This document shows positions 17,628 through 25,538 of a stretch of 64,000 bases of DNA, piece by piece. The position numbers and the translations under genes are program-made. Every line of letters begins with the position of its first letter. Positions within the stretch are counted from its first letter, which is position 1. The notes under the pieces were generated by a model. That model saw only the letters and a list, made by a program, of their open reading frames with translations, did no database searches and was not told the DNA's origin. The stretch comes from VRUE01 sp963702175 (GTDB lineage Bacteria; Actinomycetota; Thermoleophilia; Solirubrobacterales; 70-9). The stretch lies in contig OY969721.1 in assembly GCA_963702175.1 (NCBI GenBank), positions 186,001 to 250,000 on the forward strand, in the 5' to 3' direction.

Positions 17628-18119
17628 TCAGGTGAAGCGCGAGGGCGTGAGCCGGCAGTAGTCGAAGCCGAAGACGAAGCCGACGTTGTTGGCGGCGTTG
17701 CTGCTGCGTTCGACCCGGATCCGTTCGTGCACGGCCTTGACCCGGTTCTCTTCCTTCAGGGCCTTGCCGATCATGCGCAGGTAGGTCTTCACCTTCCCCA
17801 GGAACCCAAACCACTTGACGAGGCGAGCGTCGTCGGCCGCGGGCCGGGGCACCGCCTCTATCTCTTTCATCGTGGCGCCGAACTCCTCCGAGGCGCGTAT
17901 GAACTGGTCCCCGGCGGCTTTCAGCTTGCCGTTGTTCACCTTTGCCTGAACGCCTTTAAGGATGCGCTTGTTGGCAAGCGTGTTCTGCTCACAGATCGGG
18001 TCGACCTGGGCGACGTATTCCTCACGGGTGGGTCCCTCACCCGCGGCAGGAGCAACCGCCGCGGTGACGCCGAGCGCCGCCACGCCGATCACGGCGAGTG
18101 TCTTCTTCGCTGCCCCCAT
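17628..18119 (-). CDS. Secreted helical protein of unknown function
   Basis: 163 residues. A signal peptide (MGAAKKTLAVIGVAALGVTAAVAPAAG) precedes an alpha-helical mature part. Two cysteines, one in PICEQN near the mature N-terminus and one in DYCRL near the end, could form a disulfide linking both ends. I do not recognise the family; its composition suggests a lineage-specific exported protein. It lies convergent to the SDR gene and divergent from the hydrolase-cyclase gene, with a TATGAC box 8 bases upstream of its start. Confidence 0.75.
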   Translation of the reverse strand: MGAAKKTLAVIGVAALGVTAAVAPAAGEGPTREEYVAQVDPICEQNTLANKRILKGVQAKVNNGKLKAAGDQFIRASEEFGATMKEIEAVPRPAADDARLVKWFGFLGKVKTYLRMIGKALKEENRVKAVHERIRVERSSNAANNVGFVFGFDYCRLTPSRFT

Positions 18120-18163
18120 CCCTGGTCGTCATAGGTTAAGGGAGGCGCTACCCTCGCCCTAGG

Positions 18164-19501
18164 GTGAGGTCCAGCGAGGAGATCGACGCGCCGACTCGTT
18201 ACGCCGACTCCGACGGGGTCAGCATCGCCTACCAGGTGCACGGCGAGGGCGAGCTCGACCTCGTCCTCGTGCCGGGGTTTGTGTCCCACGTTGAGCTGCT
18301 TTGGGAGGAACCAAGGATGGCGCGCTTCCTGCGCCGCCTCAGCTCCTTCGCGCGGCTGATCCTTTTCGATAAGCGCGGCCAGGGACTCTCCGACAGGCCG
18401 GTCGCCCCGCCGACGCTTGAGGACTCGATGGGCGACCTGCACGCGGTGCTGGAGGCGGCGCAGAGCGAGAGTGCCGCGATCCTCGGCGTCTCCGAGGGCG
18501 GGCCGATGTCTGCTCTCTTCGCCGCCACCTACCCGGAGCGCGTCTCCTCGCTTGTCCTCTACGGGACCTACGCCCGCATGGTTGAAGCGTCGGACTTCCC
18601 ACAGGGCATGCCGATGGAGGTCCTCGACCGCTGGGGGAAGATGATGGTGCGGGAGTGGGGGAGCGCTGTCGGGGCGAAGTTTTGGGCGCCGAGTGCCGGG
18701 GACGCCGAGTTCGAACGCTGGTGGGCGCGGCTGCTGCGCCAGGGCACGAGTCGGGCGGGCGCGATCGCCCTCATGGACCTCTACCGCGAGATCGACGTGC
18801 GGACGATCCTCTCGAGCATCGACGTGCCGACCCTCGTCCTGCACCGTGCCGACGACATGATCGTGTTCGTCCGCCAGGGTCGTTACCTGGCCGAGCGGAT
18901 ACCCGACGCCCGCTACGTCGAGCTGGAGGGTGCCGACCACCTCGCCTGGACCGGCGACCAGGACGCGCTGCTCGACGAGGTCGAGGAGTTCCTGGTCGGC
19001 AGCCGCCGTGCCCACGAGCCGGAGCGGGCGCTCGCCACCGTCCTCTTCACCGACATCGTTGGCTCTACGGAGCGGGTAGCCGAGCTGGGCGACCGGCGCT
19101 GGCGCGACTTGCTCGAGCGCCACGACGCCGCCGTGCGGCACCAGCTCGCGGTCCACCGCGGCCGCGAGGTGAAGACGATGGGTGACGGCTTCCTCGCGAC
19201 CTTCGACGGGCCGGCGCGAGCGATCCGCTGCGCCCAGGCGATCGACGATGCGGTGGGGGACGTCGGCCTCGAGGTGCGAGCCGGGATCCACACCGGCGAG
19301 GTCGAGCTGATCGGCGAGGACGTCAGCGGCATGGCGGTCAACATCGGCGCCCGCATCGGCGCTCTGGCGGGCGGCGGCGAGGTGCTCGTCTCCAGCACCG
19401 TGCGCGAGCTGGTCGTCGGCTCCGGCCTCGAGTTCGCCGAGCGCGGCGCCCACTCGCTCAAGGGAGCGCCCGGCGAGTGGCGTCTCTTCGCGGTTCTCTA
19501 G
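18164..19501 (+). CDS. Alpha/beta-hydrolase fused to class III nucleotide cyclase
   Basis: 445 residues. Residues 1-280 are an alpha/beta hydrolase with nucleophile elbow GVSEG, an acid in LHRADD and His in EGADHLAW, so the catalytic triad seems intact. Residues about 290-445 are a class III adenylate/guanylate cyclase: VLFTDIVGSTERVAELGD carries the first metal Asp, KTMGDGFLATFD the second, and the Asn-Arg pair (AVNIGARI) is in place. It probably makes cAMP under control of a small ligand of the hydrolase domain; the ligand is not known. The start is a GTG with TACCCT nine bases upstream. Confidence 0.92.
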   Translation: MRSSEEIDAPTRYADSDGVSIAYQVHGEGELDLVLVPGFVSHVELLWEEPRMARFLRRLSSFARLILFDKRGQGLSDRPVAPPTLEDSMGDLHAVLEAAQSESAAILGVSEGGPMSALFAATYPERVSSLVLYGTYARMVEASDFPQGMPMEVLDRWGKMMVREWGSAVGAKFWAPSAGDAEFERWWARLLRQGTSRAGAIALMDLYREIDVRTILSSIDVPTLVLHRADDMIVFVRQGRYLAERIPDARYVELEGADHLAWTGDQDALLDEVEEFLVGSRRAHEPERALATVLFTDIVGSTERVAELGDRRWRDLLERHDAAVRHQLAVHRGREVKTMGDGFLATFDGPARAIRCAQAIDDAVGDVGLEVRAGIHTGEVELIGEDVSGMAVNIGARIGALAGGGEVLVSSTVRELVVGSGLEFAERGAHSLKGAPGEWRLFAVL

Positions 19502-19512
19502 TCTTCGCCGCC

Positions 19513-20073
19513 GTGATATCGACCAACGAATTTCGCAACGGCAGCCATATCGAGATCGACGGGACGATCTTCAAGATCCTCGAGTTCCAGCACGTCAAGC
19601 CGGGCAAGGGCGGCGCCTTCGTGCGCACGAAGCTGCGCCGGATCGAGGACGGCTCGGTGATCGACAAGACTTTCCGGGCGGGGGAGAAGTTCCGGCCCGT
19701 GCGGACCGAGTCGCGCAAGATGCAGTACCTCTACGACTCCGGCGACGCCGCCGTCTTCATGGACACGAGCGACTACGAGCAGCTCGAGATATCGAAGGAT
19801 GTCGCCGCCGACGCTCTGCAGTGGTTGCTGCCGAACGGCGAGGTCGAGATCCTCTTCGTCGACGAGCGGCCCAGCGACGTGCAGGTGGCGAGCGCCATCG
19901 ATATGAAGGTGACGCAGACCGAGCCGGGGGTGAAGGGCGACACCGCCTCGGGCGGCGGCACCAAGCCGGCGACGCTCGAGTCCGGCGTCACCGTCCAGGT
20001 GCCGCTTTTCATCGAGGAGGGCGAGGCCGTCCGCGTCGACACCCGCAGCGGCGAGTACGTCTCTCGCGCTTAA
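19513..20073 (+). CDS. efp: Elongation factor P
   Basis: 186 residues, three OB-like domains. EF-P relieves ribosome stalling at polyproline. The tip loop reads HVKPGKGGAFVR, with Lys32 at the position that is modified in many bacteria. The modifying enzyme is not in this window. The C-terminal signature is VRVDTRSGEYVSR. GTG is the start: the family begins with MISTN, 12 bases after the preceding gene, and TAGTCT lies 8 bases upstream. nusB follows closely. Confidence 0.96.
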   Translation: MISTNEFRNGSHIEIDGTIFKILEFQHVKPGKGGAFVRTKLRRIEDGSVIDKTFRAGEKFRPVRTESRKMQYLYDSGDAAVFMDTSDYEQLEISKDVAADALQWLLPNGEVEILFVDERPSDVQVASAIDMKVTQTEPGVKGDTASGGGTKPATLESGVTVQVPLFIEEGEAVRVDTRSGEYVSRA

Positions 20074-20076
20074 GCT
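20071..20076 (+). promoter_or_regulatory. -10 box of nusB, leaderless layout
   Basis: TAAGCT ends exactly 6 bases before the nusB ATG and includes the efp stop codon. A transcript from here would begin at or next to the ATG, without a ribosome-binding site. No convincing -35 box is visible. Confidence 0.5.
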
Positions 20077-20082
20077 CTGCCC

Positions 20083-20475
20083 ATGCGTAGATCCGACCAG
20101 CGCCGCGACGCCGTCTTCGCCTGCTACCAGCGCGACGTCACCGGGCGCCCGCTGGGGGAGCTGGTCGCCGATTCGCGTCCCTTCACTCGTGAGCTGGCGG
20201 AGGGGGTCGAAGCGCATCGTGACGAGCTCGACGCGGTGATTGCCCATCACGCGAAGGGCTGGGAGCTGGAGCGGATCGCTCCTCTGGAGCGGAACCTGAT
20301 GCGGGTGGCTCTGTATGAGATCGAGCACGGCGAGGCGCCGACCGAGGTTGCGATCGACGAGGCAATCGAGATCGCCAAGGAGTATTGCGGCGCCGACGCG
20401 CCCGGCTTCGTCAACGGGGTGCTCGGGGCGGCGGCGCGGGAGCGCCAGCCAGCCGCCGACGGGGGCAAAGGATGA
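20083..20475 (+). CDS. nusB: Transcription antitermination factor NusB
   Basis: 130 residues, all-helical. With NusE (S10) it binds boxA of rRNA leaders and prevents termination. Family features are RRDAVFACYQRDVT at the N-terminus and the C-terminal ERNLMRVALYEIEH-x6-VAIDEAIEIAKEYCG-x5-FVNGVLGA. It follows efp by 9 bases, the usual efp-nusB arrangement, and overlaps the next small gene by 4 bases. It also has its own -10 box at the end of efp. Confidence 0.95.
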   Translation: MRRSDQRRDAVFACYQRDVTGRPLGELVADSRPFTRELAEGVEAHRDELDAVIAHHAKGWELERIAPLERNLMRVALYEIEHGEAPTEVAIDEAIEIAKEYCGADAPGFVNGVLGAAARERQPAADGGKG

Positions 20476-20636
20476 GCCGCCTGCGCGAGATCTCCGAGCG
20501 GCTCACCGCGATCGCGGCAGAGCTGGAAGCGGAGGAGACTCCGGACGAGCGGGCAGGGGAGCTGGCGCGGGAGGCGGCTGAGCTCTCGGCCGAGGCGGTC
20601 GAGGAGGCGAACCGCCGGATCCGCGAGGCCGAGTGA
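20472..20636 (+). CDS. Small coiled-coil protein, XseB-like position
   Basis: 54 residues, almost entirely two charged helices (LREISERLTAIAAELEAEE, then AGELAREAAELSAEAVEEANRRIREAE). It overlaps nusB and ispA by 4 bases each, so it is certainly translated in the operon. The place between nusB and ispA is where exonuclease VII small subunit xseB often lies, and the C-terminal helix resembles XseB. It is shorter, and no xseA is in the window. Either a reduced XseB or an unrelated coiled-coil protein is possible. Confidence 0.7.
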   Translation: MSRLREISERLTAIAAELEAEETPDERAGELAREAAELSAEAVEEANRRIREAE

Positions 20637-21496
20637 CGTACCCGGAGGACCTGCGCTCACTCGTCGATGCCGAGCTGGAGCGACTGAGCTTCTCGGCCTC
20701 GGTGCCGACCGCGGAGTTGGAGGAGGCGATGCGCTACTCGCTACTCGCGGGTGGCAAGCGGGTGCGTCCCGTCCTCGCCCTGGCGACCGGCCGTGCCCTC
20801 GGCGCCGAGCCTGAGCGCTTCCTGCCGGTCGCCTGCGCGGTCGAGCTGATCCATACCTACTCGCTGATCCACGACGACCTGCCGGCGATGGACGACGACG
20901 ATCTGCGGCGCGGCGCGCCGACCTCGCACGTCAAGTACGGCGAGGACGTGGCGATTCTTGCCGGCGACGGCCTCTTCGCCGAGGCGGTTCGCATCTTCTG
21001 CGAGCAGCCCGGCGAGCCGGCCCGCGTCCTCGCCGCGCTGCGCGAGCTGGCCGGCGCGACCGGCGTCAACGGCATGGTTGGAGGCCAGTTCGTCGACGTC
21101 GTCAGGGGCGCCGCCGACGCCGAAGGGTTGCGCGCCCTGCATGGCCTCAAGACCGGCCGGCTGATCGCCGCCAGCGTCGGTGTCGTGCTGGAGCTCGAAG
21201 GAGTGACGGAACCTGAGACAATCCCCTACCGACAATTCGCCAGTGAGGTGGGCGTGCTGTTCCAGATCGTCGACGACATCCTCGACGTGACCGAGAGCGA
21301 TGAGCGGTTGGGCAAGCCGCGGGGTAGCGACGAGCGCCACGGCAGGCTCACCTACGTCAGCCTCTTTGGCCTCGAGCGGGCGCGCGAGCTCGCCGCCGAC
21401 TCGCACGCGAAGGCGACAGAGGCTCTGGCTGGGGCGGGTGGCGAGACCAAAGACCTGAAGCGGATAGCCGACTACATCTTCACCAGGAACGAATGA
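20633..21496 (+). CDS. ispA: Polyprenyl (farnesyl/geranylgeranyl) diphosphate synthase
   Basis: 287 residues, trans-prenyltransferase fold. It condenses isopentenyl diphosphate with allylic diphosphates. The first Asp-rich motif is DDLPAMDDDDLRRG and the second is QIVDDILDVTE; GGKRVRP binds the IPP diphosphate. Residues before the first motif (HTYSLIHDDLP) suggest a short product (C15-C20), but this is a prediction. The GTG start overlaps the preceding gene by 4 bases and its end overlaps dxs by 4 bases, coupling precursor supply and chain elongation. Confidence 0.94.
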   Translation: MTYPEDLRSLVDAELERLSFSASVPTAELEEAMRYSLLAGGKRVRPVLALATGRALGAEPERFLPVACAVELIHTYSLIHDDLPAMDDDDLRRGAPTSHVKYGEDVAILAGDGLFAEAVRIFCEQPGEPARVLAALRELAGATGVNGMVGGQFVDVVRGAADAEGLRALHGLKTGRLIAASVGVVLELEGVTEPETIPYRQFASEVGVLFQIVDDILDVTESDERLGKPRGSDERHGRLTYVSLFGLERARELAADSHAKATEALAGAGGETKDLKRIADYIFTRNE

Positions 21497-23526
21497 GCGA
21501 GAAGCGCGAGACGACTAACGGAAGCGCAGAAGGGCAGACTCTGCTCGAGCGGATCGACGGGCCCACCGACCTGCACGCGCTCGACGACGAGCAGCTGCAG
21601 CAGGTGGCGCAGGAGATGCGCACCTACATCATCGACACGATCGGTGAGATCGGCGGTCACTTCGGCGCCAACCTCGGCACCTGCGAGCTGGCCGTCGCCC
21701 TGCACAGCTTGCTCGACTCGCCCCGCGACAAGGTCCTCTGGGATGTCGGCCACCAGGCCTACCCGCACAAGATCCTCACCGGCCGGCGCGAGGGCCTGCC
21801 GACGATCCGCCAGTACGACGGTCTCGCCCCCTTCTGCTCGATCTTCGAGTCCGAGCACGACATCATGGGCGCCGGCCATGCCTCGACCTCGATCGGCTAC
21901 GCGGTGGGGCTGAAGGAGGCGATGCGCCACGGCATTGGCGAGGACGGCAAGGTCGCCGCGGTGATCGGCGACGGCGCCCTCACCGGCGGAGTCGCCTATG
22001 AGGCGATGCAAGCCGCCGGCGGCTTGCAGACACCGATCGTGATCGTCCTCAACGACAATGGGATGTCGATCTCCCCCAACGTCGGGGCGCTCTCCCGCTA
22101 CTTCAACCGGGTCCGGCTCAACCCGCGCCTCTTCCACGCCCGTGAGGGAGTCGAGGACCGGCTGACCAAGCTGCCGCTCGGGCTCGGCAAGCGGATCGAA
22201 CGGCTGGGACCGGAGATTAAGGCCGCGATCAAGGCCTACTGGGCGCCGGGTCTGATCTTTGAGGAGCTCGACCTCGCCTACATGGGGGTAATCGACGGCC
22301 ACGATGTACAGGCCCTGCGCGAGGCCCTGCGCGAGGCCTTCGCCGCCGACCGGCCGGTCGTCGTCCACATTCACACGATCAAGGGCAAGGGCTTCGCTCC
22401 GGCCGAGGAGGGCGGCCTCGAGGGGATGGAGAAGTGGCACGCGGCGAAGCCGAAGAGCATCGTCAACGGCGAGCCGGCCGCCAAGCCGGTGCCGGTGAAG
22501 GAATCGGACTCTCCAGACGCAATCGCCCCCGAGCGGCTGGAGAAGCCGCCGGCGGCGGGGGCGCCGCCGCAGTACACGCAGGTCTTCGCCGACGCGATCG
22601 TCGCCGAGGCCGAGCGCGACCGGCGGGTGGTCGGGATCACCGCGGCAATGGCGGGGGGGACCGGCCTGCAGAAGCTCGCCGACGAGGTGCCCGAGCAGTA
22701 CTACGACGTCGGCATCGCCGAGCAGAACGCCGTCCTGCTTGCCTCCGGCTTGGCGATCCAGGGCGCGAAGCCGGTCTGCGCGATCTACTCGACCTTCCTC
22801 CAGCGCGCCTACGACCAGATCATCCACGACGTCTGCCTGCAGGAGCTCGACGTCACCTTCGCGATGGATCGTGCCGGCTTGGTGGGCGACGACGGGCCGA
22901 CCCACCACGGCGCCTTCGACATCTCCTACTTCCGCCCGATCCCCAGCGTGGTGGTGATGGCGCCGCGCGACGAGGCGATGCTGGTCCACATGCTCCGCAC
23001 TGCTGTCGCCCACGATGGCCCGGCGGCGCTGCGTTACCCGCGCGGGGCGGCGGAGGGGGTCGAGCTGCCGACCAAGGCGCAGGAGATCCCGATCGGGACC
23101 GGCGAGCTGCTGGCCAGCGGCGAGCGAGTCGCGCTGCTCGGCTTCGGCTACGGGGTCGCGGTGGCGCAGGACGCAGCCGAGGTCCTCGCCGGCCACGACC
23201 TGAAGCCGACCGTTGCCGACGCCCGCTTCGTCAAGCCGCTCGACACCGAGCTGCTGGAGCGGCTCGCGCTCGGCCATGACCTGGTGGTGACGATTGAGGA
23301 GAACGTGCTGCCCGGCGGCTTCGGATCGGCCGTGCTCGAGCATTTGGAGGACGCCTTTGCCGACCGGCCCGGGGAGCGGGCCAGGGTGCTGCGGATCGGT
23401 TTGCCCGACCGCTACGTCACCCACGGCAAGCCCGCTCTGCTGCGCGAGGAGGTCGGTCTGACCGGCGACTCGGTGGCCGAGCGGGTGCTGGCCGCCCTCG
23501 GCGCCCGCGAGCCGGTTGCCTCGTAG
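21493..23526 (+). CDS. dxs: 1-deoxy-D-xylulose-5-phosphate synthase
   Basis: 677 residues, thiamine-diphosphate enzyme that begins the MEP isoprenoid pathway from pyruvate and glyceraldehyde 3-phosphate. Seen: GGHFGANLGTCELAVALH, DVGHQAYPHKILTGR, the ThDP-binding GDGALTGGVAYEAM...NDNGMSIS, YMGVIDGHD, and the second-domain EQNAVLLASG, DRAGLVGDDGPTHHG and VVTIEENVLPGGFG. The linker near residues 325-355 is Pro/Lys-rich. It ends the efp-nusB-ispA-dxs operon, immediately before the accessory pocket. Confidence 0.97.
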   Translation: MSEKRETTNGSAEGQTLLERIDGPTDLHALDDEQLQQVAQEMRTYIIDTIGEIGGHFGANLGTCELAVALHSLLDSPRDKVLWDVGHQAYPHKILTGRREGLPTIRQYDGLAPFCSIFESEHDIMGAGHASTSIGYAVGLKEAMRHGIGEDGKVAAVIGDGALTGGVAYEAMQAAGGLQTPIVIVLNDNGMSISPNVGALSRYFNRVRLNPRLFHAREGVEDRLTKLPLGLGKRIERLGPEIKAAIKAYWAPGLIFEELDLAYMGVIDGHDVQALREALREAFAADRPVVVHIHTIKGKGFAPAEEGGLEGMEKWHAAKPKSIVNGEPAAKPVPVKESDSPDAIAPERLEKPPAAGAPPQYTQVFADAIVAEAERDRRVVGITAAMAGGTGLQKLADEVPEQYYDVGIAEQNAVLLASGLAIQGAKPVCAIYSTFLQRAYDQIIHDVCLQELDVTFAMDRAGLVGDDGPTHHGAFDISYFRPIPSVVVMAPRDEAMLVHMLRTAVAHDGPAALRYPRGAAEGVELPTKAQEIPIGTGELLASGERVALLGFGYGVAVAQDAAEVLAGHDLKPTVADARFVKPLDTELLERLALGHDLVVTIEENVLPGGFGSAVLEHLEDAFADRPGERARVLRIGLPDRYVTHGKPALLREEVGLTGDSVAERVLAALGAREPVAS

Positions 23527-23586
23527 AAGCTAGAAAACGAGGGCTTGCATCAATGCGCTCGATCGGCTAGCCTCTCGGCGTCTCTT

Positions 23587-23632
23587 CTGGGGTTACTAGA
23601 GGGAGAAGAGACATCTCTATGTATGTGGATCC
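23587..23632 (+). repeat. Dispersed repeat R, copy 1 (long form)
   Basis: CTGGGGTTACTAGAGGGAG followed by a GAGA-CA-TCTC palindrome and TATGTATGTGGATCC. It shares both halves with copy 4 at 28,204. Short copies are at 25,486 and 26,022. It lies between dxs and the MNT/HEPN pair. Nothing else gene-like is seen in 23,527-23,738. Confidence 0.75.
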
Positions 23633-23738
23633 ACGCGGGAGGGGAACCGCAGCGGCTCCACAACGTGAGCCGCGGCCTCGCCTCCAAGGGCAGGACTCGC
23701 GGCGACCCGGACCGACTCGTTTCCGAGTTGGCGCTGCC

Positions 23739-23744
23739 TATGCT
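23739..23744 (+). promoter_or_regulatory. -10 box of the MNT/HEPN operon, leaderless layout
   Basis: TATGCT with exactly 6 bases (CTGACT) to the ATG at 23,751. This supports choosing that ATG rather than the longer open frame that starts inside repeat copy 1. Confidence 0.5.
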
Positions 23745-23750
23745 CTGACT

Positions 23751-24173
23751 ATGTCCTCGACCCAGCATGTAGGACAGCCGGAGCCGCTTGACGCCGCCGC
23801 GCTCTCCGATGACGAGCGACTGGTCGTCGAGCGCCTAGTTAGTTCGATCGAGGACGAACTGGCCGATGACCTACGTGCCGTCTGGCTTTATGGCTCGCGA
23901 GCGCGTGGCGACGCGGCGATCGATGAGACCGATCCCGACCTGAAGTCCGACATTGACTTGATGGTGATCGCTGACGGCGGAAAACGCCGCTATGACGCCA
24001 AGGTCCACAGTCTCGCCTACAGGATCGCGAGGGACGCCGGCGAGAGCCCGGTTTGGTATTCGGTCTTCGTCTTCGATTCGGAGTGGCTGCAGTCCCGGCG
24101 CGAGATCGAATCGTTCTTCATCCAGAATGTCGATCGCGACAAGCTCGTGCTCGCCGGAAGCGGACTCGAATGA
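23751..24173 (+). CDS. mntA: MNT-type nucleotidyltransferase antitoxin
   Basis: 140 residues, minimal nucleotidyltransferase of the polymerase-beta type. The active site is visible: LYGSRARGDA (residues 47-55) followed by SDIDLMVI with the DxD pair (67, 69). In HEPN/MNT toxin-antitoxin pairs such a protein inactivates the HEPN partner by AMPylating it. The next gene, overlapping by 4 bases, is that HEPN protein. The DPDLKSD stretch between the two motifs is slightly longer than usual. A nucleotidyltransferase of other function is unlikely given the neighbour. Confidence 0.88.
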   Translation: MSSTQHVGQPEPLDAAALSDDERLVVERLVSSIEDELADDLRAVWLYGSRARGDAAIDETDPDLKSDIDLMVIADGGKRRYDAKVHSLAYRIARDAGESPVWYSVFVFDSEWLQSRREIESFFIQNVDRDKLVLAGSGLE

Positions 24174-24544
24174 GTCCTCGTTCGGAGGAGTTCATGGGGC
24201 AAGCGCGCGATCGCGTCAAAGCCGCGCAGGAGCTTCTCGAAGCTGGCCATCTGGAGACAGCGGTCAGTGTCGCCTACTACGCGATGCTCAACGCCGCCCG
24301 CGCTGCACTCTCGGAGGACGACGAGCACTCACGCACCCATCGAGGGACCTGGCATCTGTTCCATCAGCGCTACGTCGCCAGCGAAGCCTTCGACGAGAAC
24401 CTGCACGCCCTGGCGACCAGCGCGCAAGAGATGCGCGAGCAAGGGGACTGCGAGGCGATCACGCCTGATGCTGACGAGGCGCGGAAGATCGTCGACGGCG
24501 CCGGCTCCTTCGTCGCTGCGGTCGAGCAGATGCTGGCCGGATAG
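24170..24544 (+). CDS. hepT: HEPN-domain toxin
   Basis: 124 residues, all-helical. The catalytic Rx(4-6)H signature of HEPN ribonucleases is R55-x6-H62 in HSRTHRGTWHLF. SVAYYAMLNAARAAL is the typical HEPN helix before it. Together with the upstream nucleotidyltransferase it forms a HEPN/MNT toxin-antitoxin module; the presumed target is RNA. The start is the ATG overlapping the mntA stop (ATGA); a longer open frame into mntA is not used. Confidence 0.87.
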   Translation: MSPRSEEFMGQARDRVKAAQELLEAGHLETAVSVAYYAMLNAARAALSEDDEHSRTHRGTWHLFHQRYVASEAFDENLHALATSAQEMREQGDCEAITPDADEARKIVDGAGSFVAAVEQMLAG

Positions 24545-24551
24545 AGGGGAG

Positions 24552-25100
24552 CTACGGCATCTGCGCCGATGGGCCGCGCTCGCGCAGCCGCACCGCCAGG
24601 CCAGCGAGCAGGTAGGCGATCGCCGCCGCCAGGAAGGCGAACTTGCAGGCGGCGAAGATCGTCGCCAGAAGGGGGAACGCGGCACCGGATCCCTCGATAG
24701 TGAGCAGCAGGCAGGCGTTCTCGAGCGCGTCGAAGGCAGCGCAGATGGCGCCGAATGAGACGGCCACGCCGCCGAGCGCCGCGAGGCGGCGCCACCCTCG
24801 CTCTCTGGCCATGTTGCGAACCGCCGCGAGGGCAAGGGTGAGGAAGGCCCCGTAGGCGAGCAGGAAGGCGAAGTCGATCCACAGCGACTCGCGCGCGGCG
24901 TCCTGGCCCTCCTCGCCCCATTCGGCGAGGATCTCGTCAGCTCGCTCCTGCCCGCCGGTCAGCTCGAAGGGGATGATCCCCGGCCCGCCGGTGTCCTGCA
25001 TCCGCTCGTCCGCAGGCGCCATCGCCAAGAGTAGAAGCACGGTCGCGATCCCCGTTGCGATCAACCCCCGCCGGCGTGTCATGCGGGAATCATTTCGCAT
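24552..25100 (-). CDS. Four-helix membrane protein of unknown function
   Basis: 182 residues with about four hydrophobic segments: residues 13-28, a pair around 80-96 and 107-128, and one at about 140-168. The loop between the first and second helix (about 30-75) is acidic and would lie outside. I do not recognise the family. A second ATG at codon 7 (MTRRRG) could be the true start. It converges on the HEPN gene with only 7 bases between them. Confidence 0.65.
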   Translation of the reverse strand: MRNDSRMTRRRGLIATGIATVLLLLAMAPADERMQDTGGPGIIPFELTGGQERADEILAEWGEEGQDAARESLWIDFAFLLAYGAFLTLALAAVRNMARERGWRRLAALGGVAVSFGAICAAFDALENACLLLTIEGSGAAFPLLATIFAACKFAFLAAAIAYLLAGLAVRLRERGPSAQMP

Positions 25101-25112
25101 GCGGACGGCGGA

Positions 25113-25271
25113 ATGTTTCCGGTGGGGGAGACCCTGTCGCTCCCTGGCCTTAGCTCACCGACGCTTACATTTGCCTTTCACGACAAAGCGACGATTCCCG
25201 CTCGGGTGATTCGCAAGATCCTCATCAAAGAAGTTGGACTCGCCGAAGGCGAGGCCCTGAAGCTACTCTGA
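25113..25271 (+). pseudogene. hicA: Truncated HicA-like toxin fragment
   Basis: A 52-codon open frame. The last ~34 residues, TFAFHDKATIPARVIRKILIK and EVGLAEGEALKLL, look like the C-terminal half of HicA mRNA interferases (strand, IP..., then a KILR..GL helix). The N-terminal half, which normally holds the RNA-binding surface and catalytic His, is replaced by unrelated sequence abutting the neighbouring gene start. It ends 13 bases before the hicB-like ATG, the normal HicAB order. It reads as a remnant, though a short novel protein cannot be excluded. Confidence 0.45.
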
Positions 25272-25284
25272 GGTGGAGAACCGA

Positions 25285-25482
25285 ATGGAAACTGTGCGCG
25301 TCATCTATCACCACGAGGCCGAGGGCTGGTGGGCCGAGTCGCCCGATGTAGAGGGCTGGACTGCCGTTGGCGATTCCTACGCTGAGGTGGTCAAGCTCGC
25401 GGAGGAGGGCGTTCCCTTCGCTTTGGGTCACGAGGCCGAGCTAGAGCACTACGTGCCGGCTGGCGAGCACGTAGCTGCATAA
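25285..25482 (+). CDS. hicB: HicB-like antitoxin
   Basis: 65 residues with the partial RNase H-like HicB fold: VRVIYHHEAEGWWAESPDVEGWTAVGDSYAEVVKLAEEGVPFALG, the strand-strand-helix pattern including the family's EGWWAESPDVEG turn. There is no C-terminal DNA-binding domain, so it would act as antitoxin only. The ATG is chosen over a GTG four codons upstream because the fold begins here. With its HicA truncated, it may be a free-standing leftover. Confidence 0.75.
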   Translation: METVRVIYHHEAEGWWAESPDVEGWTAVGDSYAEVVKLAEEGVPFALGHEAELEHYVPAGEHVAA

Positions 25483-25485
25483 TCG

Positions 25486-25507
25486 GGGGTTACTACAGAA
25501 GGAGAGG
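25486..25507 (+). repeat. Dispersed repeat R, copy 2 (short form)
   Basis: GGGGTTACTACAGAAGGAGAGG, beginning 3 bases after the hicB stop. It matches the first half of copies 1 and 4. Confidence 0.65.
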
Positions 25508-25538
25508 CAGTGATCGGCTCGGCAGCGGACCGGACCCG

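Noticed and set aside
21472..23424. 650-codon open frame on the minus strand opposite dxs, and similar long frames opposite aspS, mnmA, aroKB and aroC.
   Set aside because: In GC-rich DNA third-position bias opens antisense frames; these lack domains and the sense genes are certain.
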